A DNA stretch of 64,000 nucleotides from Pseudotamlana agarivorans (GTDB taxonomy: Bacteria; Bacteroidota; Bacteroidia; Flavobacteriales; Flavobacteriaceae): contig NZ_LXEI01000002.1 of the NCBI RefSeq assembly GCF_001642835.1, positions 549,320-613,319 on the forward strand, written 5' to 3'. Positions within the stretch are counted from its first letter, which is position 1, and every line of letters starts with the position of its first letter. Under the pieces are notes generated by a model. It saw only the letters and a list, made by a program, of their open reading frames with translations, did no database searches and had not been told where the DNA came from. A program made the translations under genes and the position numbers. Positions 9,312 through 20,443 of this stretch are shown piece by piece.

Positions 9312-9329
9312 GTACAGTTCTAGTCTAGT
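9312..9329 (+). promoter_or_regulatory. Candidate PUL operator, copy 3 (GTACAGTTCTAGTCTAGT)
   Basis: It ends 60 bases before the GH2 ATG at 9390, the first gene of the 11-gene operon, and matches copy 1 at 16 of 18 positions. A TAATATT box follows at 9348-9354. Confidence 0.5.
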
Positions 9330-9389
9330 GCTAATTCCCTGTTGATCTAATATTATAAACCATTTTTGTATTCTAATAATTTATTAAAA

Positions 9390-11927
9390 ATGAAGAATCT
9401 ATTTTGTGTTGTTTTTATTATTTGTGTTCAATTTTTATCTTATTCTCAAAATAATAGTGAATTTGATAGAGAATTGGACTTTAATTTAGATTGGGGCTTT
9501 TATTTAAGCGATTCCGATGTAGATTATAAGACTATAAACAAATCTAAATTCAAAAAAGTTAATCTGCCTCATGATTGGGTTGTTGAAAATGGTTTTGATG
9601 AATCTTTAGGCGACGATGCTAAAGCTACTGGTTTTATACCAAGTGTAGGTTATGGCTATTATAAAAAGGAATTTAGTTTAAAAACAGAATCAGATGAATT
9701 AACCTATATTCTTTTTGATGGGGTATATAATAATTCAGAGGTATATATAAATGGTCACAAATTAGGATTTCACCCTTATGGTTATTCACCTTTCTATTAC
9801 AATTTAACACCGTATTTAAATACAAATGGTAAACCTAATACTATTATAGTGAAGGTAGATCATAGTCGTTTTGCTGATAGCCGTTGGTATACAGGGGCAG
9901 GAATTTACAGAAATGTAAAATTAGTGACTACCAATAAACTTCATATTCCTATTTGGGGGACTTTTGTTACAACGCCTTCTGTTTCTAAAGATCTAGCAAA
10001 GGTTCAAATAGATTTGACTTTTAATAATGGATACAATTCAGATGAAAAAGTTTTTGTTACCACTAAGATTTTTGATGCTAACCAAAATGAAATCGCAAAA
10101 ACAAGTTCTGAATTAGCTATTAAAGCGCAATCAAAAGCAGAAATCACTCAGGATTTAAATGTGAACCATCCACAACTTTGGGGTGTCAACTCACCATATT
10201 TATACAAAGCTGTAACAACTATTAGTAAAAACAATAGTGTTATTGATGTGGTTGAAACCCCATTCGGAATCCGCACGATTAATTTTGACACCAATAAAGG
10301 TTTCTTTTTAAATGGTGTAAACATGAAGATTAAAGGTGTGTGTTTGCATCATGATGGCGGACTCGTAGGAGCAGCAGTGCCAAAAGATGTTTGGGAAAGA
10401 CGCCTTAAAATTTTGAAAGATGGTGGTGTGAATGCCATAAGAATTTCTCACAATCCAGCTTCAAAGGAATTTTTAGAATTATGTGATGAAATGGGCTTTT
10501 TGGTGCAAGATGAGTTTTTTGATGAATGGGATAACCCTAAAGATAAACGTTTAAACACCAATGAAAAAAGTGTCGATTACGTTACTCGTGGTTATCAAGA
10601 ACATTTTCAAGAATGGGCAAAGAAAGATTTAACGGCTATCATGTTAAGTCATCGTAACCACCCTTCAATCTTTCAGTGGAGTATTGGTAATGAAATTGAG
10701 TGGACTTACCCAAGAAATGCCGATGCAACCGGTTTTTTTGGAAATATGAATTGGAACGGAAATTACTTTTGGGATCAGCCGCCATATTCTCCAGAAAAAA
10801 TTAAGGAACAACTAGAAACGCTGCCAAGAGGTAAATACGATATTGGTGAAACGGCTCAAAAATTATCACGCTGGACAAAAGCTTTAGATACAACACGTCC
10901 TGTTACAGCAAATTTAATATTACCATCGGTAAGTCATTTGTCTGGATACACCGATGCTTTAGATGTGGTTGGGTATAGCTACCGACGTATTTTATATGAT
11001 TACGGACACGAAAACTATCCGGATAAACCAATCATGGGAACCGAAAATTTAGCCCAGTACCACGAATGGAAATCCATTATGGAGCGTCCATTTATTTCTG
11101 GAACTTTTCTTTGGACAGGTATTGATTATATGGGTGAAATTAGATCGCCTTGGCCAGTACGAGTACAACCTTCTGGCTTGTTAACTACCGCTGGTTTTCC
11201 AAAAGGGTCTTACTATATGATGCAATCCTTATGGACCGAAAAACCAATGATTCATATTGCGACACAAACCATTGAAAAGTCATTAAATAAAATTGATGAC
11301 AAAGGCAATATCGTGGCTAAAAACCCAAATAAATGGAAGCACGCCCTTTGGGAATGGCAAGATGTAAATGACTATTGGAACTATGAAAAAGGGAAAATGA
11401 TTTCGGTTGAAATCTACTCAAATTGCGATGAAATTGAATTGTTTTTAAATGATAAATCTCTAGGGAAAAAATATTTAAAAGATTTCGAAGATCATATCTA
11501 TAAGTGGGGTGTGCCTTTTGCGGAAGGAACTTTACTGGCTAAAGGCTCTAAAGATGGTGTTGTAACAGAATCGAAGATTGTTACTGCCACGAAATCTTCT
11601 GAAATCGAGTTAATAGCTGATGACTTAACACTTGATGCAGATCATTACGATGTATCAAATATTGTGTTGCAATTGGAAGATAAACATGGAAATCCTGTTG
11701 CTACAGACGATCGTGAAATTCATTTTGAAATTTCTGGACCTGCCAAATTATTAGGTGTCGATAACGGTTGGAAAAAGAGTGTACAACCTTTTCAGTCTAA
11801 CATAAACACCACGCATAACGGTAAAACTTTAGTAGTTATTCAGGCTACAGGAACGCCAGGAACCATTCATGTGAAGGCTAAAGGTCGCGGATTAAAAACG
11901 GAAACGATTTCAATAAAAAGTAAATAA
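9390..11927 (+). CDS. GH2 family beta-galactosidase-like exo-enzyme
   Basis: An 845-residue GH2 enzyme. I start at the ATG at 9390 rather than an in-frame TTG at 9366, because the ATG gives a clean signal peptide ([20 protein letters not shown]). Layout: sugar-binding jelly roll ([37 protein letters not shown]), Ig-like domain, TIM barrel with acid/base Glu435 in SIGNEIEW and nucleophile Glu552 in IMGTENLAQ, then C-terminal beta domains. In agar and porphyran loci such enzymes remove terminal beta-linked D-galactose from oligosaccharides, probably in the periplasm. It is the first gene of the operon, 15 bases before the next gene. Substrate is inferred from context. Confidence 0.92.
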   Translation: MKNLFCVVFIICVQFLSYSQNNSEFDRELDFNLDWGFYLSDSDVDYKTINKSKFKKVNLPHDWVVENGFDESLGDDAKATGFIPSVGYGYYKKEFSLKTESDELTYILFDGVYNNSEVYINGHKLGFHPYGYSPFYYNLTPYLNTNGKPNTIIVKVDHSRFADSRWYTGAGIYRNVKLVTTNKLHIPIWGTFVTTPSVSKDLAKVQIDLTFNNGYNSDEKVFVTTKIFDANQNEIAKTSSELAIKAQSKAEITQDLNVNHPQLWGVNSPYLYKAVTTISKNNSVIDVVETPFGIRTINFDTNKGFFLNGVNMKIKGVCLHHDGGLVGAAVPKDVWERRLKILKDGGVNAIRISHNPASKEFLELCDEMGFLVQDEFFDEWDNPKDKRLNTNEKSVDYVTRGYQEHFQEWAKKDLTAIMLSHRNHPSIFQWSIGNEIEWTYPRNADATGFFGNMNWNGNYFWDQPPYSPEKIKEQLETLPRGKYDIGETAQKLSRWTKALDTTRPVTANLILPSVSHLSGYTDALDVVGYSYRRILYDYGHENYPDKPIMGTENLAQYHEWKSIMERPFISGTFLWTGIDYMGEIRSPWPVRVQPSGLLTTAGFPKGSYYMMQSLWTEKPMIHIATQTIEKSLNKIDDKGNIVAKNPNKWKHALWEWQDVNDYWNYEKGKMISVEIYSNCDEIELFLNDKSLGKKYLKDFEDHIYKWGVPFAEGTLLAKGSKDGVVTESKIVTATKSSEIELIADDLTLDADHYDVSNIVLQLEDKHGNPVATDDREIHFEISGPAKLLGVDNGWKKSVQPFQSNINTTHNGKTLVVIQATGTPGTIHVKAKGRGLKTETISIKSK

Positions 11928-11942
11928 AAAATTTAAAAAGAT

Positions 11943-12959
11943 ATGAAAGCAACACGTTACGAAGGGGATAAAACCTTCAAAGTAATTGAAAAAGAAATGG
12001 CAGATCCAGCTGCTGGCGAAGTTAGAATTAAAGTCGCTTATGTTGGTGTTTGTGGAACCGATGTTCATATTTACCACGGTATGATGGATAAACGTGTAAA
12101 CATTCCTGTAACCATCGGGCATGAAATGTCTGGGGTTATTGATGCCGTTGGCGATGGTGTTTCCGATTATGCCGTTGGAGATAAAGTTGTGGTTCGTCCG
12201 TTGGATGATAGAAAGGTAAAAGCTTCCGATAAAGGTTTCAATCACATTTGTGAAGAATTAAAATTTATTGGAATCGATAGTGAAGGGGCCATGCAACAAT
12301 ATTGGAACGTACCTACATTTACTTTACATAAATTAAAAGAAACAACCGATTTAAAACTGGCTGCTTTAATTGAACCTTTATCGGTTGCAACACACGATGT
12401 ACGTAGAAGTGGTTTAGTAAAAGGTGAAACTGCTGTAGTTTTAGGTGGTGGTCCAATTGGTTTGTTAGTGGCTATGGTGGCTAAAGAAGTTGGTGCACAA
12501 GTAATCATTTCTGAAGTGAATCCGAAGCGTATTGAAAAAGCAAAAGCTCTTGGTTTTGATGCTGTGAGTCCGATGGATGTGGATTTAGTGGAATACGTAA
12601 AAAGTAAAACAGAAAACCGTAGAGCCGATGTGGTTTTTGAAGTGGCTGGCGTACAACCTGCATTAGATATTATGTGTGAAGTTGCTGGAATTCGCGGTCG
12701 TATCGTGATGGTAGCTATTCACGGAGAGAAAAAACCAGTGGATTTATTTAAATTTTTCTGGAAGGAACTAAGCTTAATTGGGGCTCGTGTTTATGAGAAG
12801 GAAGATTATGAAAAATCTATCGAACTGATCACAGCAAACGAATTACCGTTTGAAGAGATGATTACCGATGTACAGCCTTTAAGTAACATTCAACAAGTTT
12901 TCGAAAACATAGACAGCAATCCTGATGGCTTAAAAGTATTAATGGATTGTCAGTTATAA
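11943..12959 (+). CDS. Zinc-type medium-chain dehydrogenase, likely 2-keto-3-deoxy-L-galactonate 5-dehydrogenase
   Basis: A 338-residue MDR-family NAD(P)-dependent dehydrogenase. Catalytic zinc ligands are in VCGTD (Cys37) and TIGHE (His60, Glu61); the Rossmann motif is VVLGGGPIGLL. The usual structural-zinc lobe with four closely spaced cysteines is replaced by RPLDDRKVKASDKGFNHICE, which keeps only one Cys. In the established AHG pathway a 5-dehydrogenase oxidises 2-keto-3-deoxy-L-galactonate to the 2,5-diketo acid before a KduD-like reductase acts. The adjacent SDR and cycloisomerase fit that role. The reaction is inferred from context; threonine- or sorbitol-dehydrogenase-like activity is the alternative. 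Confidence 0.82.
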   Translation: MKATRYEGDKTFKVIEKEMADPAAGEVRIKVAYVGVCGTDVHIYHGMMDKRVNIPVTIGHEMSGVIDAVGDGVSDYAVGDKVVVRPLDDRKVKASDKGFNHICEELKFIGIDSEGAMQQYWNVPTFTLHKLKETTDLKLAALIEPLSVATHDVRRSGLVKGETAVVLGGGPIGLLVAMVAKEVGAQVIISEVNPKRIEKAKALGFDAVSPMDVDLVEYVKSKTENRRADVVFEVAGVQPALDIMCEVAGIRGRIVMVAIHGEKKPVDLFKFFWKELSLIGARVYEKEDYEKSIELITANELPFEEMITDVQPLSNIQQVFENIDSNPDGLKVLMDCQL

Positions 12960-12979
12960 ATTCTAAAAAATAAATAAAA

Positions 12980-13750
12980 ATGAGCATTTTAAATACATTC
13001 AGTTTAGAAGGAAAAACAGCTTTAGTTACAGGTTGTAAAAGAGGAATTGGTAAAGCTATGGCTATTGGTTTGGCCGAAGCTGGTGCAAATATTATTGGTG
13101 TTTCGGCATCTTTAGAATTATCGGGAAGTGATGTGGCCAAAGAAGTGGAAGCTAGAGGAAAAAAATTCTCGGCGTATCAATGTGATTTTTCAGATAGAAA
13201 ATCGCTTTATAAATTTATTGAAGCTGCTAAAGCCGATCATCCACAAATTGACATTTTAGTAAACAATGCAGGAACTATTTTAAGAACGCCTGCTGCTGAA
13301 CATCCAGATGAGATGTGGGATAAAGTGATTGAGGTAAATCAAAATGCACAATTCATTTTAACTCGTGAAATCGGAAAAGAAATGGTAGCAAGAGGCGCTG
13401 GAAAAATCATTTTCACAGCTTCATTATTAACCTTCCAAGGTGGGATTACTGTACCAGGTTATGCGGCTAGTAAAGGCGCTATTGGTCAGTTAACCATGGC
13501 TTTTGCTAACGAATGGGCAGGAAAAGGTGTGAATGTAAACGCCATTGCTCCAGGATATATCGCTACAGATAATACTGAAGCTTTAAGAAACGATCCAGCG
13601 CGTGCAGAGTCTATTTTATCGCGTATTCCAGCAGGACGTTGGGGGAAACCAGAAGATTTTGCTGGCCCAAGCGTATTCCTAGCTTCAGAAGCTGCTAGCT
13701 ACATGAACGGTTCTATCGTATTGGTAGACGGCGGTTGGATGGGACGCTAA
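12980..13750 (+). CDS. kduD: SDR oxidoreductase, KduD-like (2,5-diketo-3-deoxy sugar acid reductase)
   Basis: A 256-residue classical short-chain dehydrogenase. The nucleotide-binding motif is TGCKRGIG (17-24), NNAG near 95-98, catalytic Ser148, and Tyr161-x3-Lys165 in YAASKGA. It resembles KduD (2-deoxy-D-gluconate 3-dehydrogenase/5-keto-3-deoxyuronate-type) proteins in length and in the C-terminal pattern MNGSIVLVDGGWMGR. In AHG breakdown this step reduces 2,5-diketo-3-deoxy-L-galactonate to 2-keto-3-deoxy-D-gluconate, which then enters the KDG kinase/KDPG aldolase route; those two genes are not in the window. It lies 20 bases after the Zn dehydrogenase, supporting paired oxidation and reduction. 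Cytoplasmic. Confidence 0.85.
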   Translation: MSILNTFSLEGKTALVTGCKRGIGKAMAIGLAEAGANIIGVSASLELSGSDVAKEVEARGKKFSAYQCDFSDRKSLYKFIEAAKADHPQIDILVNNAGTILRTPAAEHPDEMWDKVIEVNQNAQFILTREIGKEMVARGAGKIIFTASLLTFQGGITVPGYAASKGAIGQLTMAFANEWAGKGVNVNAIAPGYIATDNTEALRNDPARAESILSRIPAGRWGKPEDFAGPSVFLASEAASYMNGSIVLVDGGWMGR

Positions 13751-13772
13751 TCTATTCCACAATTAAATAAAT

Positions 13773-15176
13773 ATGAAAAACACTCTAAACATAATACCTT
13801 ATAAATTTCCAATTTTAACAGCGTTTATTTTTGGAGTGTTTTCATTTGTATATGGTCAAAATCAGCCTAATATCATATTCATCTTATCTGATGATGCGGG
13901 TTATGCCGATTTTGGATTTCAAGGCAGTAAGGAATTCAAAACCCCAAACTTAGATAAGCTGGCTGAACAAAGCATTCGCTTTACTCAAGCTTACGTATCT
14001 GCGGCGGTTTGCGGTCCTTCAAGAGCTGGGATTTTAACCGGGAAATACCAACAGCGTTTTGGTTACGAAGAAAACAATGTACCTGGCTACATGAGTGCTT
14101 CAGGAACTACGGGCGATGAGATGGGCTTACCACTTGATCAAAAATTAATTTCAGAATACCTGAAAGAACATGGTTATAAAACGGCTTTATTCGGAAAATG
14201 GCACATGGGTAACGCCGACCGTTTTCATCCAACAAAACGCGGTTTCGATACCTTTTACGGATTCAGAGGCGGTGCGAGAAGTTATTACGAGTTTGACAAG
14301 AATAATAAAAGTTCTAGAAAAGAAGATCGCATGGAACGTGGTTTTGGCAGTTTTGAAGAGTCTAAACAGTATCTAACCGATGCCTTGGCTCATGAAACGG
14401 TTCAATTTATAGAAGAAAACAAAGCACAACCATTTTTTGTCTATTTGTCGTTTAATGCGGTGCATACACCCATGGAAGCGCATCCAGACGATTTAAAAAA
14501 GTTTCCTAAGTTAAAAGGCAAACGAAAAACTTTAGCAGCTATGACCTTGGCTTTAGATCGTGCCTGCGGAAAAGTATTCGATAAATTAGACGAGCTAGGT
14601 ATACGGGATAACACCATTATTGTTTTTACCAATGATAATGGCGGTCCTTCAGATACCAATGCATCTTTAAATAAACCTTTAAGCGGCACTAAAGCCAATC
14701 ATTTGGAAGGCGGTATTCGTGTACCCTTTTTAATGGCCTTACCAAATCAACAACAAAAGCATACAACTTACCAATACCCCATAAGCACCTTAGATTTATT
14801 TCCTACGTTTTATAATCTAGCAGGAGGTAATGAAAAGCAAATTACTGGTTTAGATGGTGTTAACCTGTTGCCATTCGTAACAGGCGAAAACAAATCGAGA
14901 CCTCACGAAACATTGTATTGGAAGAAAGAGGTTAGAGGTGCCATTAGACACCAGGATTGGAAATTAATTCGCTATCCAGATCGCCCTGCAGAATTGTACA
15001 ATTTGGCTGAAGATGAATCGGAAGTTAACAATTTAGCGACAACGCATCCAGACATTGTAAACGACTTATATAAGCAATTTTTTGAATGGGAAGTGTCTTT
15101 GGAACGCCCACGATGGATGCTAAAACATCAATACGAAAAAGACGCCATAGAGCGACTAGATAAATACAGAAACTAA
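13773..15176 (+). CDS. Family S1 sulfatase (formylglycine type)
   Basis: A 467-residue secreted sulfatase with an N-terminal signal (cleavage near VYGQ). Active-site Cys80 in [11 protein letters not shown] is the residue changed to formylglycine by a maturase, which is not encoded here. Metal and substrate motifs are also present: [25 protein letters not shown]. It would strip sulfate esters from galactan oligosaccharides in the periplasm. In porphyran the main target is 6-O-sulfate on L-galactose, but the exact position attacked cannot be read. It lies between the SDR and the aldehyde dehydrogenase in the operon, 22 and 18 bases away. Confidence 0.93.
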   Translation: MKNTLNIIPYKFPILTAFIFGVFSFVYGQNQPNIIFILSDDAGYADFGFQGSKEFKTPNLDKLAEQSIRFTQAYVSAAVCGPSRAGILTGKYQQRFGYEENNVPGYMSASGTTGDEMGLPLDQKLISEYLKEHGYKTALFGKWHMGNADRFHPTKRGFDTFYGFRGGARSYYEFDKNNKSSRKEDRMERGFGSFEESKQYLTDALAHETVQFIEENKAQPFFVYLSFNAVHTPMEAHPDDLKKFPKLKGKRKTLAAMTLALDRACGKVFDKLDELGIRDNTIIVFTNDNGGPSDTNASLNKPLSGTKANHLEGGIRVPFLMALPNQQQKHTTYQYPISTLDLFPTFYNLAGGNEKQITGLDGVNLLPFVTGENKSRPHETLYWKKEVRGAIRHQDWKLIRYPDRPAELYNLAEDESEVNNLATTHPDIVNDLYKQFFEWEVSLERPRWMLKHQYEKDAIERLDKYRN

Positions 15177-15194
15177 TAATTAAAACGGTTAATT

Positions 15195-16649
15195 ATGACA
15201 AAAATAAAAGACTATCAGTTATTCATTAACGGAGAATGGAGAACATCAACATCAGGAGAAACAATTGATATTGTAAGCCCATCAACTGAAGAAGTTGTAG
15301 CGCGCGTACAAAACGGAACTGCTGAAGAAGCTAATGAAGCTTTAGAAGCTGCCGATAAAGCTCAAAAAGAGTGGAAAAAATTACCAGCGCGTCAACGTGC
15401 TGAATTATTATATAAATTGGCGGATGAAATAGACGCTAATAACGAATATTTAGCCAATTTATTAACTAAAGAGCAAGGAAAACTTCTAAAGGTAGCCCGT
15501 TTTGAAGTTTCTGTTACGGCTTCATTTATTAGATATGCTTGTGAAGGTGCACGTCGTATTGAAGGGGATATTATTCCTTCAGACAACCCTAACGAGCAAA
15601 TTTGGATTCAAAAAGTACCTCGTGGTGTGGTTGTTGCCATTACCGCTTGGAATTTTCCATTAGCTTTAGCTGGTCGTAAATTAGGTCCTGCTTTAGTGGC
15701 AGGAAATACGATTGTTATTAAACCAACTTCCGAAACGCCTTTAGCCACTTTAGAGTTAGGGAATTTAGCTAACAAAGTAGGAATTCCAGCTGGTGTTATC
15801 AATATCCTTACCGGCCCAGGTCGTGTTATGGGGAACGCCTTAGTGGAAAATCCAATTACCAAAATGGTAACCATGACAGGGTCTACTCCTGTAGGACAGC
15901 AAATTGCAAGATTAGCAGCAAATAACTTAACACATGTTCAATTAGAATTGGGTGGAAAAGCACCATTTATCGTGTTTGAAGATGCCGATATCGATGCAGC
16001 AGTTGAAGCGGCTTTACATTCTCGTTTTGATAACTGCGGACAAGTATGTACCTGTAACGAACGTATGTATGTGCATGAAGGTATTTACGATGTGTTTATG
16101 GAAAAATTCATTGCTAAAGTGAAAACTTTAAAAGTGGGTGATCCGATGTTAGAAGAAACCGATATGGGACCAAAAGTAAACGGTTCAGAATTAAAACACA
16201 TGGAGCATTTAGTGGCCGTTTCTATTGAAGAAGGCGCTACTGTAGCAACAGGAGGAAAACGTCCTGAAGGCGCTCAATTTGAAAAAGGTTTCTGGTTCGA
16301 ACCAACGGTTTTAACCAATGTAACACAGGATATGACGATTGTTCATGAAGAGTCATTCGGACCTATTTTACCAGTACTTAAATTCGCTTCTTTTGAAGAA
16401 GTTATTGGTTATGCAAACGACTGTGAATACGGTTTAGCAGCCATGGTTTTCACTAACGATATGAACACCATTATGAAGTGTAATGATGAGTTAGAATACG
16501 GTGAAATCTATGTAAATAGAGGACATGGTGAACAACACCAAGGTTTCCATAACGGATATAAATTATCAGGTTCTGGTGGTGAAGATGGTAAATACGGTTT
16601 CGAACAGTATTTAGAAAAGAAAACATTCTACATTAAACATAAAGCTTAA
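15195..16649 (+). CDS. Aldehyde dehydrogenase, likely 3,6-anhydro-L-galactose dehydrogenase
   Basis: A 484-residue NAD(P)-dependent aldehyde dehydrogenase without signal peptide. Visible: [20 protein letters not shown], the coenzyme motif MTGSTPVGQ, catalytic Glu in LELGGKAPF and catalytic Cys285 in NCGQVCTC. AHG dehydrogenase, which oxidises the aldehyde of AHG to 3,6-anhydro-L-galactonate, belongs to this family and is the step before the cycloisomerase encoded five kb downstream in the same operon. The closest local relative is the gene at 39877-41328. Lactaldehyde dehydrogenase (AldA-like) is the alternative reading. Confidence 0.87.
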   Translation: MTKIKDYQLFINGEWRTSTSGETIDIVSPSTEEVVARVQNGTAEEANEALEAADKAQKEWKKLPARQRAELLYKLADEIDANNEYLANLLTKEQGKLLKVARFEVSVTASFIRYACEGARRIEGDIIPSDNPNEQIWIQKVPRGVVVAITAWNFPLALAGRKLGPALVAGNTIVIKPTSETPLATLELGNLANKVGIPAGVINILTGPGRVMGNALVENPITKMVTMTGSTPVGQQIARLAANNLTHVQLELGGKAPFIVFEDADIDAAVEAALHSRFDNCGQVCTCNERMYVHEGIYDVFMEKFIAKVKTLKVGDPMLEETDMGPKVNGSELKHMEHLVAVSIEEGATVATGGKRPEGAQFEKGFWFEPTVLTNVTQDMTIVHEESFGPILPVLKFASFEEVIGYANDCEYGLAAMVFTNDMNTIMKCNDELEYGEIYVNRGHGEQHQGFHNGYKLSGSGGEDGKYGFEQYLEKKTFYIKHKA

Positions 16650-16665
16650 TTAAAACGTCAATATT

Positions 16666-18240
16666 ATGATTTTCCCTAATCCGAATAAATTCAAATACCT
16701 TCTTTTAGCGGTGTTAAGCATCACTTTTATACATTGTAAAAGCGATAAAAAACAAGCTGAAATTAAAGCTGAAAAAACCATAACACAACCTAATGTGGTG
16801 GTTATTTATTTAGACGATTTAGGGTATGGCGATTTAAGTTGCTACGGTGCAACGGCTTTACAAACACCAAATATTGATAAATTGGCTAACGGTGGTGTAC
16901 GCTTTACAAATGGTTATGCAACCTCTGCAACGTGTACACCAAGCCGTTATGGCATATTAACAGGGGTGTATCCTTGGCGTAATAAGGATGCTAAAATCCT
17001 TCCAGGAACGGCTCCTTTATTAATTTCGACTACTCAGGAAACACTTCCAAAACTTTTTAAATCTAAAGGTTATGAAACAGCTGTTGTAGGGAAATGGCAT
17101 TTAGGTTTAGGTTCTGGGCATGTCGATTGGAATAAACACATTTCACCGAGTCCTAACGAAGTAGGATTTGATTATTCATACATCATGGCAGCGACTCAAG
17201 ACCGAGTGCCAACGGTGTATATTGAAAACGGTGATGTGGTTGGATTAGATCCAAACGACCCTATTGAAGTGAATTATAATAAAAACTTTGAAGGCGAGCC
17301 AACAGCAATTACAAACCCTGAAATGCTTAAAATGAAATGGCACCATGGGCATAATAACAGTATCGTAAACGGTATTCCTAGAATTGGTTATATGAAAGGT
17401 GGTGAAGCAGCCAAGTGGAAAGATATCGATATGGCCGATCACTTTTTAGAGAAAGCACAGACTTACGTGAAAAACCATAAAGATCAACCTTTTTTCTTGT
17501 ATTACGCATTACAGCAACCACATGTGCCTAGAACGCCTCATCCGCGTTTTGAAGGAAAATCTGGTTTAGGACCTCGTGGCGATGTGATTTTAGAAGCCGA
17601 TTGGGTTATTGGTGAATTTATAAATACCCTTAAGTCTGAAGGACTTTTAGAAAACACTTTAATCGTTTTTTCAAGTGATAATGGCCCTGTTTTAAATGAT
17701 GGCTATGAAGATGATGCGGTAGAAAAACTAGGAGATCACGATCCAAAAGGTGGCTTACGTGGCGGAAAATACAGTTTGTTTGAAGCAGGTACGCATGTAC
17801 CATTCATTACCTATTGGCAAGGAAAAATTAAACCACAAGTTTCTGATGCTTTAGTCTGTCAGGTGGATTTAATGGCTTCATTTGCAACGCTTATTGATGG
17901 TGACATAAAACCTTCAGATAGTAAAGATATTTTAAAAGCATTTTTGGGCGAAAGTCAAAAGGGACGTGAGTCTTTAATATTAGAAGCGAATACTAGAACT
18001 GCGTATCGTGAAGGCGATTGGATTATGATTCCGCCATACGAAGGCAAAAGTTATTATGAAGATGTTCAAATTGAAATCGGGATTTCTCCAGAATATCAAT
18101 TGTATAATCTGAAAACAGATCCTGGTCAGCAACAAAACCTTGCTGAATCCAACCCAGAACAGTTAAAAAGGATGGTTGAGCATTTCAATGCAAAACGTGG
18201 TAATGCCTATTCAAACATAGAAGATTTAGAATTAAAATAA
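16666..18240 (+). CDS. Family S1 sulfatase lipoprotein
   Basis: A 524-residue sulfatase with a lipoprotein signal (ITFIHC, Cys at about 25). Formylglycine Cys90 lies in CTPSRYGILTG. Metal-site motifs are YLDDLGYGDLS and FSSDNGPVLNDG; GKWHLGLGSGH contributes the sulfate-binding Lys/His. It is more like arylsulfatase A/N-acetylgalactosamine-6-sulfatase types than the sulfatase at 13773, so the two probably remove sulfate at different positions or from different oligosaccharide ends. The stop lies 5 bases before the GH3 start, showing tight co-transcription. Confidence 0.92.
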   Translation: MIFPNPNKFKYLLLAVLSITFIHCKSDKKQAEIKAEKTITQPNVVVIYLDDLGYGDLSCYGATALQTPNIDKLANGGVRFTNGYATSATCTPSRYGILTGVYPWRNKDAKILPGTAPLLISTTQETLPKLFKSKGYETAVVGKWHLGLGSGHVDWNKHISPSPNEVGFDYSYIMAATQDRVPTVYIENGDVVGLDPNDPIEVNYNKNFEGEPTAITNPEMLKMKWHHGHNNSIVNGIPRIGYMKGGEAAKWKDIDMADHFLEKAQTYVKNHKDQPFFLYYALQQPHVPRTPHPRFEGKSGLGPRGDVILEADWVIGEFINTLKSEGLLENTLIVFSSDNGPVLNDGYEDDAVEKLGDHDPKGGLRGGKYSLFEAGTHVPFITYWQGKIKPQVSDALVCQVDLMASFATLIDGDIKPSDSKDILKAFLGESQKGRESLILEANTRTAYREGDWIMIPPYEGKSYYEDVQIEIGISPEYQLYNLKTDPGQQQNLAESNPEQLKRMVEHFNAKRGNAYSNIEDLELK

Positions 18241-18245
18241 AATTT

Positions 18246-20429
18246 ATGCGTAAATCTGTCTTCATTTTAAGTCTTTTTATAAGTCTGTTTCAGGCAAATA
18301 GCCAACAATCTTTTGTTTGGTTTGATGAAGCTCTTCCTTTTGATAAAAGGGTAGACGCCTTGCTTGATGCTATGACTTTAGAGGAGAAATGCAGTCAATT
18401 TATGTCAGACTCTCCAGCCATAACACGTTTAGGAATTCCTGAATATAACTGGTGGAATGAAGCCTTACATGGGGTTGCTCGAAACGGAAAAGCAACTATT
18501 TTTCCACAAGGAATCGCTATGGGCGCCACGTTTAACCCAGAATTAATTAAGGAAGTTGCTAATGCGATTTCAGATGAGGGACGAGCCAAATTTCAAGTAT
18601 CAAAATCGATTGGTAATCGTGGCATGTATGCCGGATTAACCTATTGGTCCCCAAACGTGAACATTTTTAGAGATCCGCGTTGGGGTCGCGGACAAGAAAC
18701 CTATGGTGAAGATCCGTTTTTAACTTCTAAAATAGGCGTAGCCTTTGTTGAAGGTTTACAAGGCGATAATGAGAAGTATTTTAAATCGACTGCTTGTGCC
18801 AAACATTTTGCAGTGCATTCGGGACCGGAAGCTTTACGTCATAGTTTTAATGCAAATCCTTCTAAATTAGATTTATATGAAACTTACTTGCCAGCTTTTG
18901 AAGCTTTGGTAAAAGACGGCCATGTGCAAGGGGTTATGGGGGCTTACAATGCTGTTTACGGCGAGCCATCAACAAGTAGTACGTTTTTATTAGATGAAAC
19001 CTTGAAGAGAGCTTGGGGTTTCAACGGTTATATTGTTTCCGATTGTGGGGCTTTGGGCGATATTATGAAAGGTCATAAAAAAGCAAAAACTCAAGAAGAA
19101 GCAGCTGCGCTTGCCATGTTAGCAGGTGTGAATTTAAACTGCGGATGGGTTTACCAAAAGTTAGCATCTGCCGTAAAAAAAGGACTTATCTCTGAAGACT
19201 TGATAAATGAGCGTTTGAGAAAATTATTCTTAATCCGATTTAAACTAGGCTTTTTTGATTCTGATGCTAGTAACCCATACACCAAACTGGGAACAGAAGT
19301 GATCAATTCCGAAAAACATAAAAACATAGCGCGTAAAGCGTCTCAACAATCAATCGTTTTATTGAAAAATGAGAACAACGTTTTACCATTAGATAAAAAT
19401 ATAAAATCCCTGTATGTTACAGGATCTTTCGCGGCTTCAACCGAAATTTTAATCGCGAATTATTACGGGATGTCTCCAAATATGGTAACGGTTTTAGAAG
19501 GTGTTGCCGATAAGGTGTCATTAGGTACTTCCGTAGAATACCGTCTTGGTGTTTTACCTTTTCAAAATAATTTAAACCCATTAAATTGGGCAGTACAAGT
19601 ACCTAAAACTGTTGATGCTACCATTTTAGTAGCTGGAATTTCAAACGAAATAGAAGGCGAAGAAGTCGATGCTATTGCCTCACAACACAAAGGCGATAGA
19701 CAAGATTTAAAATTACCACAAAGTCAAATCGACTACATTAAAGATGTCAGTAAAAACAAAAAAGGACCGCTAATTCTTGTTCTAGGTACAGGAAGTCCGG
19801 TGTCTTTAGAAGAAGTAGAGCCTTATGTAGATGCCATAGTTTTAATGTGGTACCCTGGCGAACAAGGCGGAAACGCGGTGGCCGATGTTATTTTTGGCGA
19901 TGTATCACCTTCAGGGCATTTACCAATTACATTTCCTAAAAACGTGGAGCAATTACCACCTTTCGATGATTATAGCATGAAAGGACGCACGTATAAATAC
20001 ATGGAAAAAGAACCGATGTATCCTTTTGGTTTTGGATTGAGTTATGGTAAAATTTCAATTGAATCCGTTTCGCCAAAGTCTAAAACGATTAAAAAAGGGG
20101 AAGAGGTTTCATTTTCAATTAACGTAAAAAATCAAAGTGATATCTATTTAGAAGATGTAGTACAGGTTTATTTAATTCCTGAAGACAACAAAGGCTTTCT
20201 TCCAAAATATGCCTTAAAAGCCTTCAAAAGGATTGCCTTGAAACCTAATGCATCACAAGAATTGACATTTACTTTAACCGATAAAGATTTTTATCAAACC
20301 GATTTAGAAGGCAAAAAAGCATGGCTAAAAGGGCGGTATAAAATTGCGATTTCTAACGCCCTGCCAAGTGAGCGAAGTGCAAAGCTCGGCGCTTCAAAAC
20401 CGGTTGAATTTGGGATTAAATTACATTAA
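18246..20429 (+). CDS. GH3 family beta-glycosidase
   Basis: A 727-residue secreted GH3 enzyme with signal peptide ([20 protein letters not shown]). Domains: TIM barrel with [18 protein letters not shown] and the nucleophile Asp266 in IVSDCGAL; alpha/beta sandwich ([31 protein letters not shown]); C-terminal fibronectin III-like domain ([10 protein letters not shown]). The sequence type is that of beta-xylosidase/beta-glucosidase GH3 members, yet the neighbours point to galactan oligosaccharides. It may cleave non-reducing beta-linked galactose or another side sugar. Exact specificity is open. Confidence 0.9.
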   Translation: MRKSVFILSLFISLFQANSQQSFVWFDEALPFDKRVDALLDAMTLEEKCSQFMSDSPAITRLGIPEYNWWNEALHGVARNGKATIFPQGIAMGATFNPELIKEVANAISDEGRAKFQVSKSIGNRGMYAGLTYWSPNVNIFRDPRWGRGQETYGEDPFLTSKIGVAFVEGLQGDNEKYFKSTACAKHFAVHSGPEALRHSFNANPSKLDLYETYLPAFEALVKDGHVQGVMGAYNAVYGEPSTSSTFLLDETLKRAWGFNGYIVSDCGALGDIMKGHKKAKTQEEAAALAMLAGVNLNCGWVYQKLASAVKKGLISEDLINERLRKLFLIRFKLGFFDSDASNPYTKLGTEVINSEKHKNIARKASQQSIVLLKNENNVLPLDKNIKSLYVTGSFAASTEILIANYYGMSPNMVTVLEGVADKVSLGTSVEYRLGVLPFQNNLNPLNWAVQVPKTVDATILVAGISNEIEGEEVDAIASQHKGDRQDLKLPQSQIDYIKDVSKNKKGPLILVLGTGSPVSLEEVEPYVDAIVLMWYPGEQGGNAVADVIFGDVSPSGHLPITFPKNVEQLPPFDDYSMKGRTYKYMEKEPMYPFGFGLSYGKISIESVSPKSKTIKKGEEVSFSINVKNQSDIYLEDVVQVYLIPEDNKGFLPKYALKAFKRIALKPNASQELTFTLTDKDFYQTDLEGKKAWLKGRYKIAISNALPSERSAKLGASKPVEFGIKLH

Positions 20430-20443
20430 AAAAGCATAAAATT

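Larger units (their letters stand above)
8244..9389. other. Long (1.1 kb) regulatory intergenic region with repeated GTCTAGT cores
   Basis: No convincing gene is seen in these 1146 bases between the TPR/LuxR regulator (minus) and the GH2 operon (plus). GTCTAGT occurs four times in plus orientation: 8369-8375, 8511-8517, 8881-8887 and 9323-9329. Two of these extend to the full 18-base motif. A 9-bp inverted repeat lies at 8673-8735. The length and motif count suggest a control region for the 11-gene operon, possibly also an unrecognised leader RNA or decayed gene. Confidence 0.55.

Noticed and set aside
9366..9389. TTG start for the GH2 gene at 9366
   Set aside because: The ATG at 9390 gives a clean signal peptide; the eight extra codons would spoil it.
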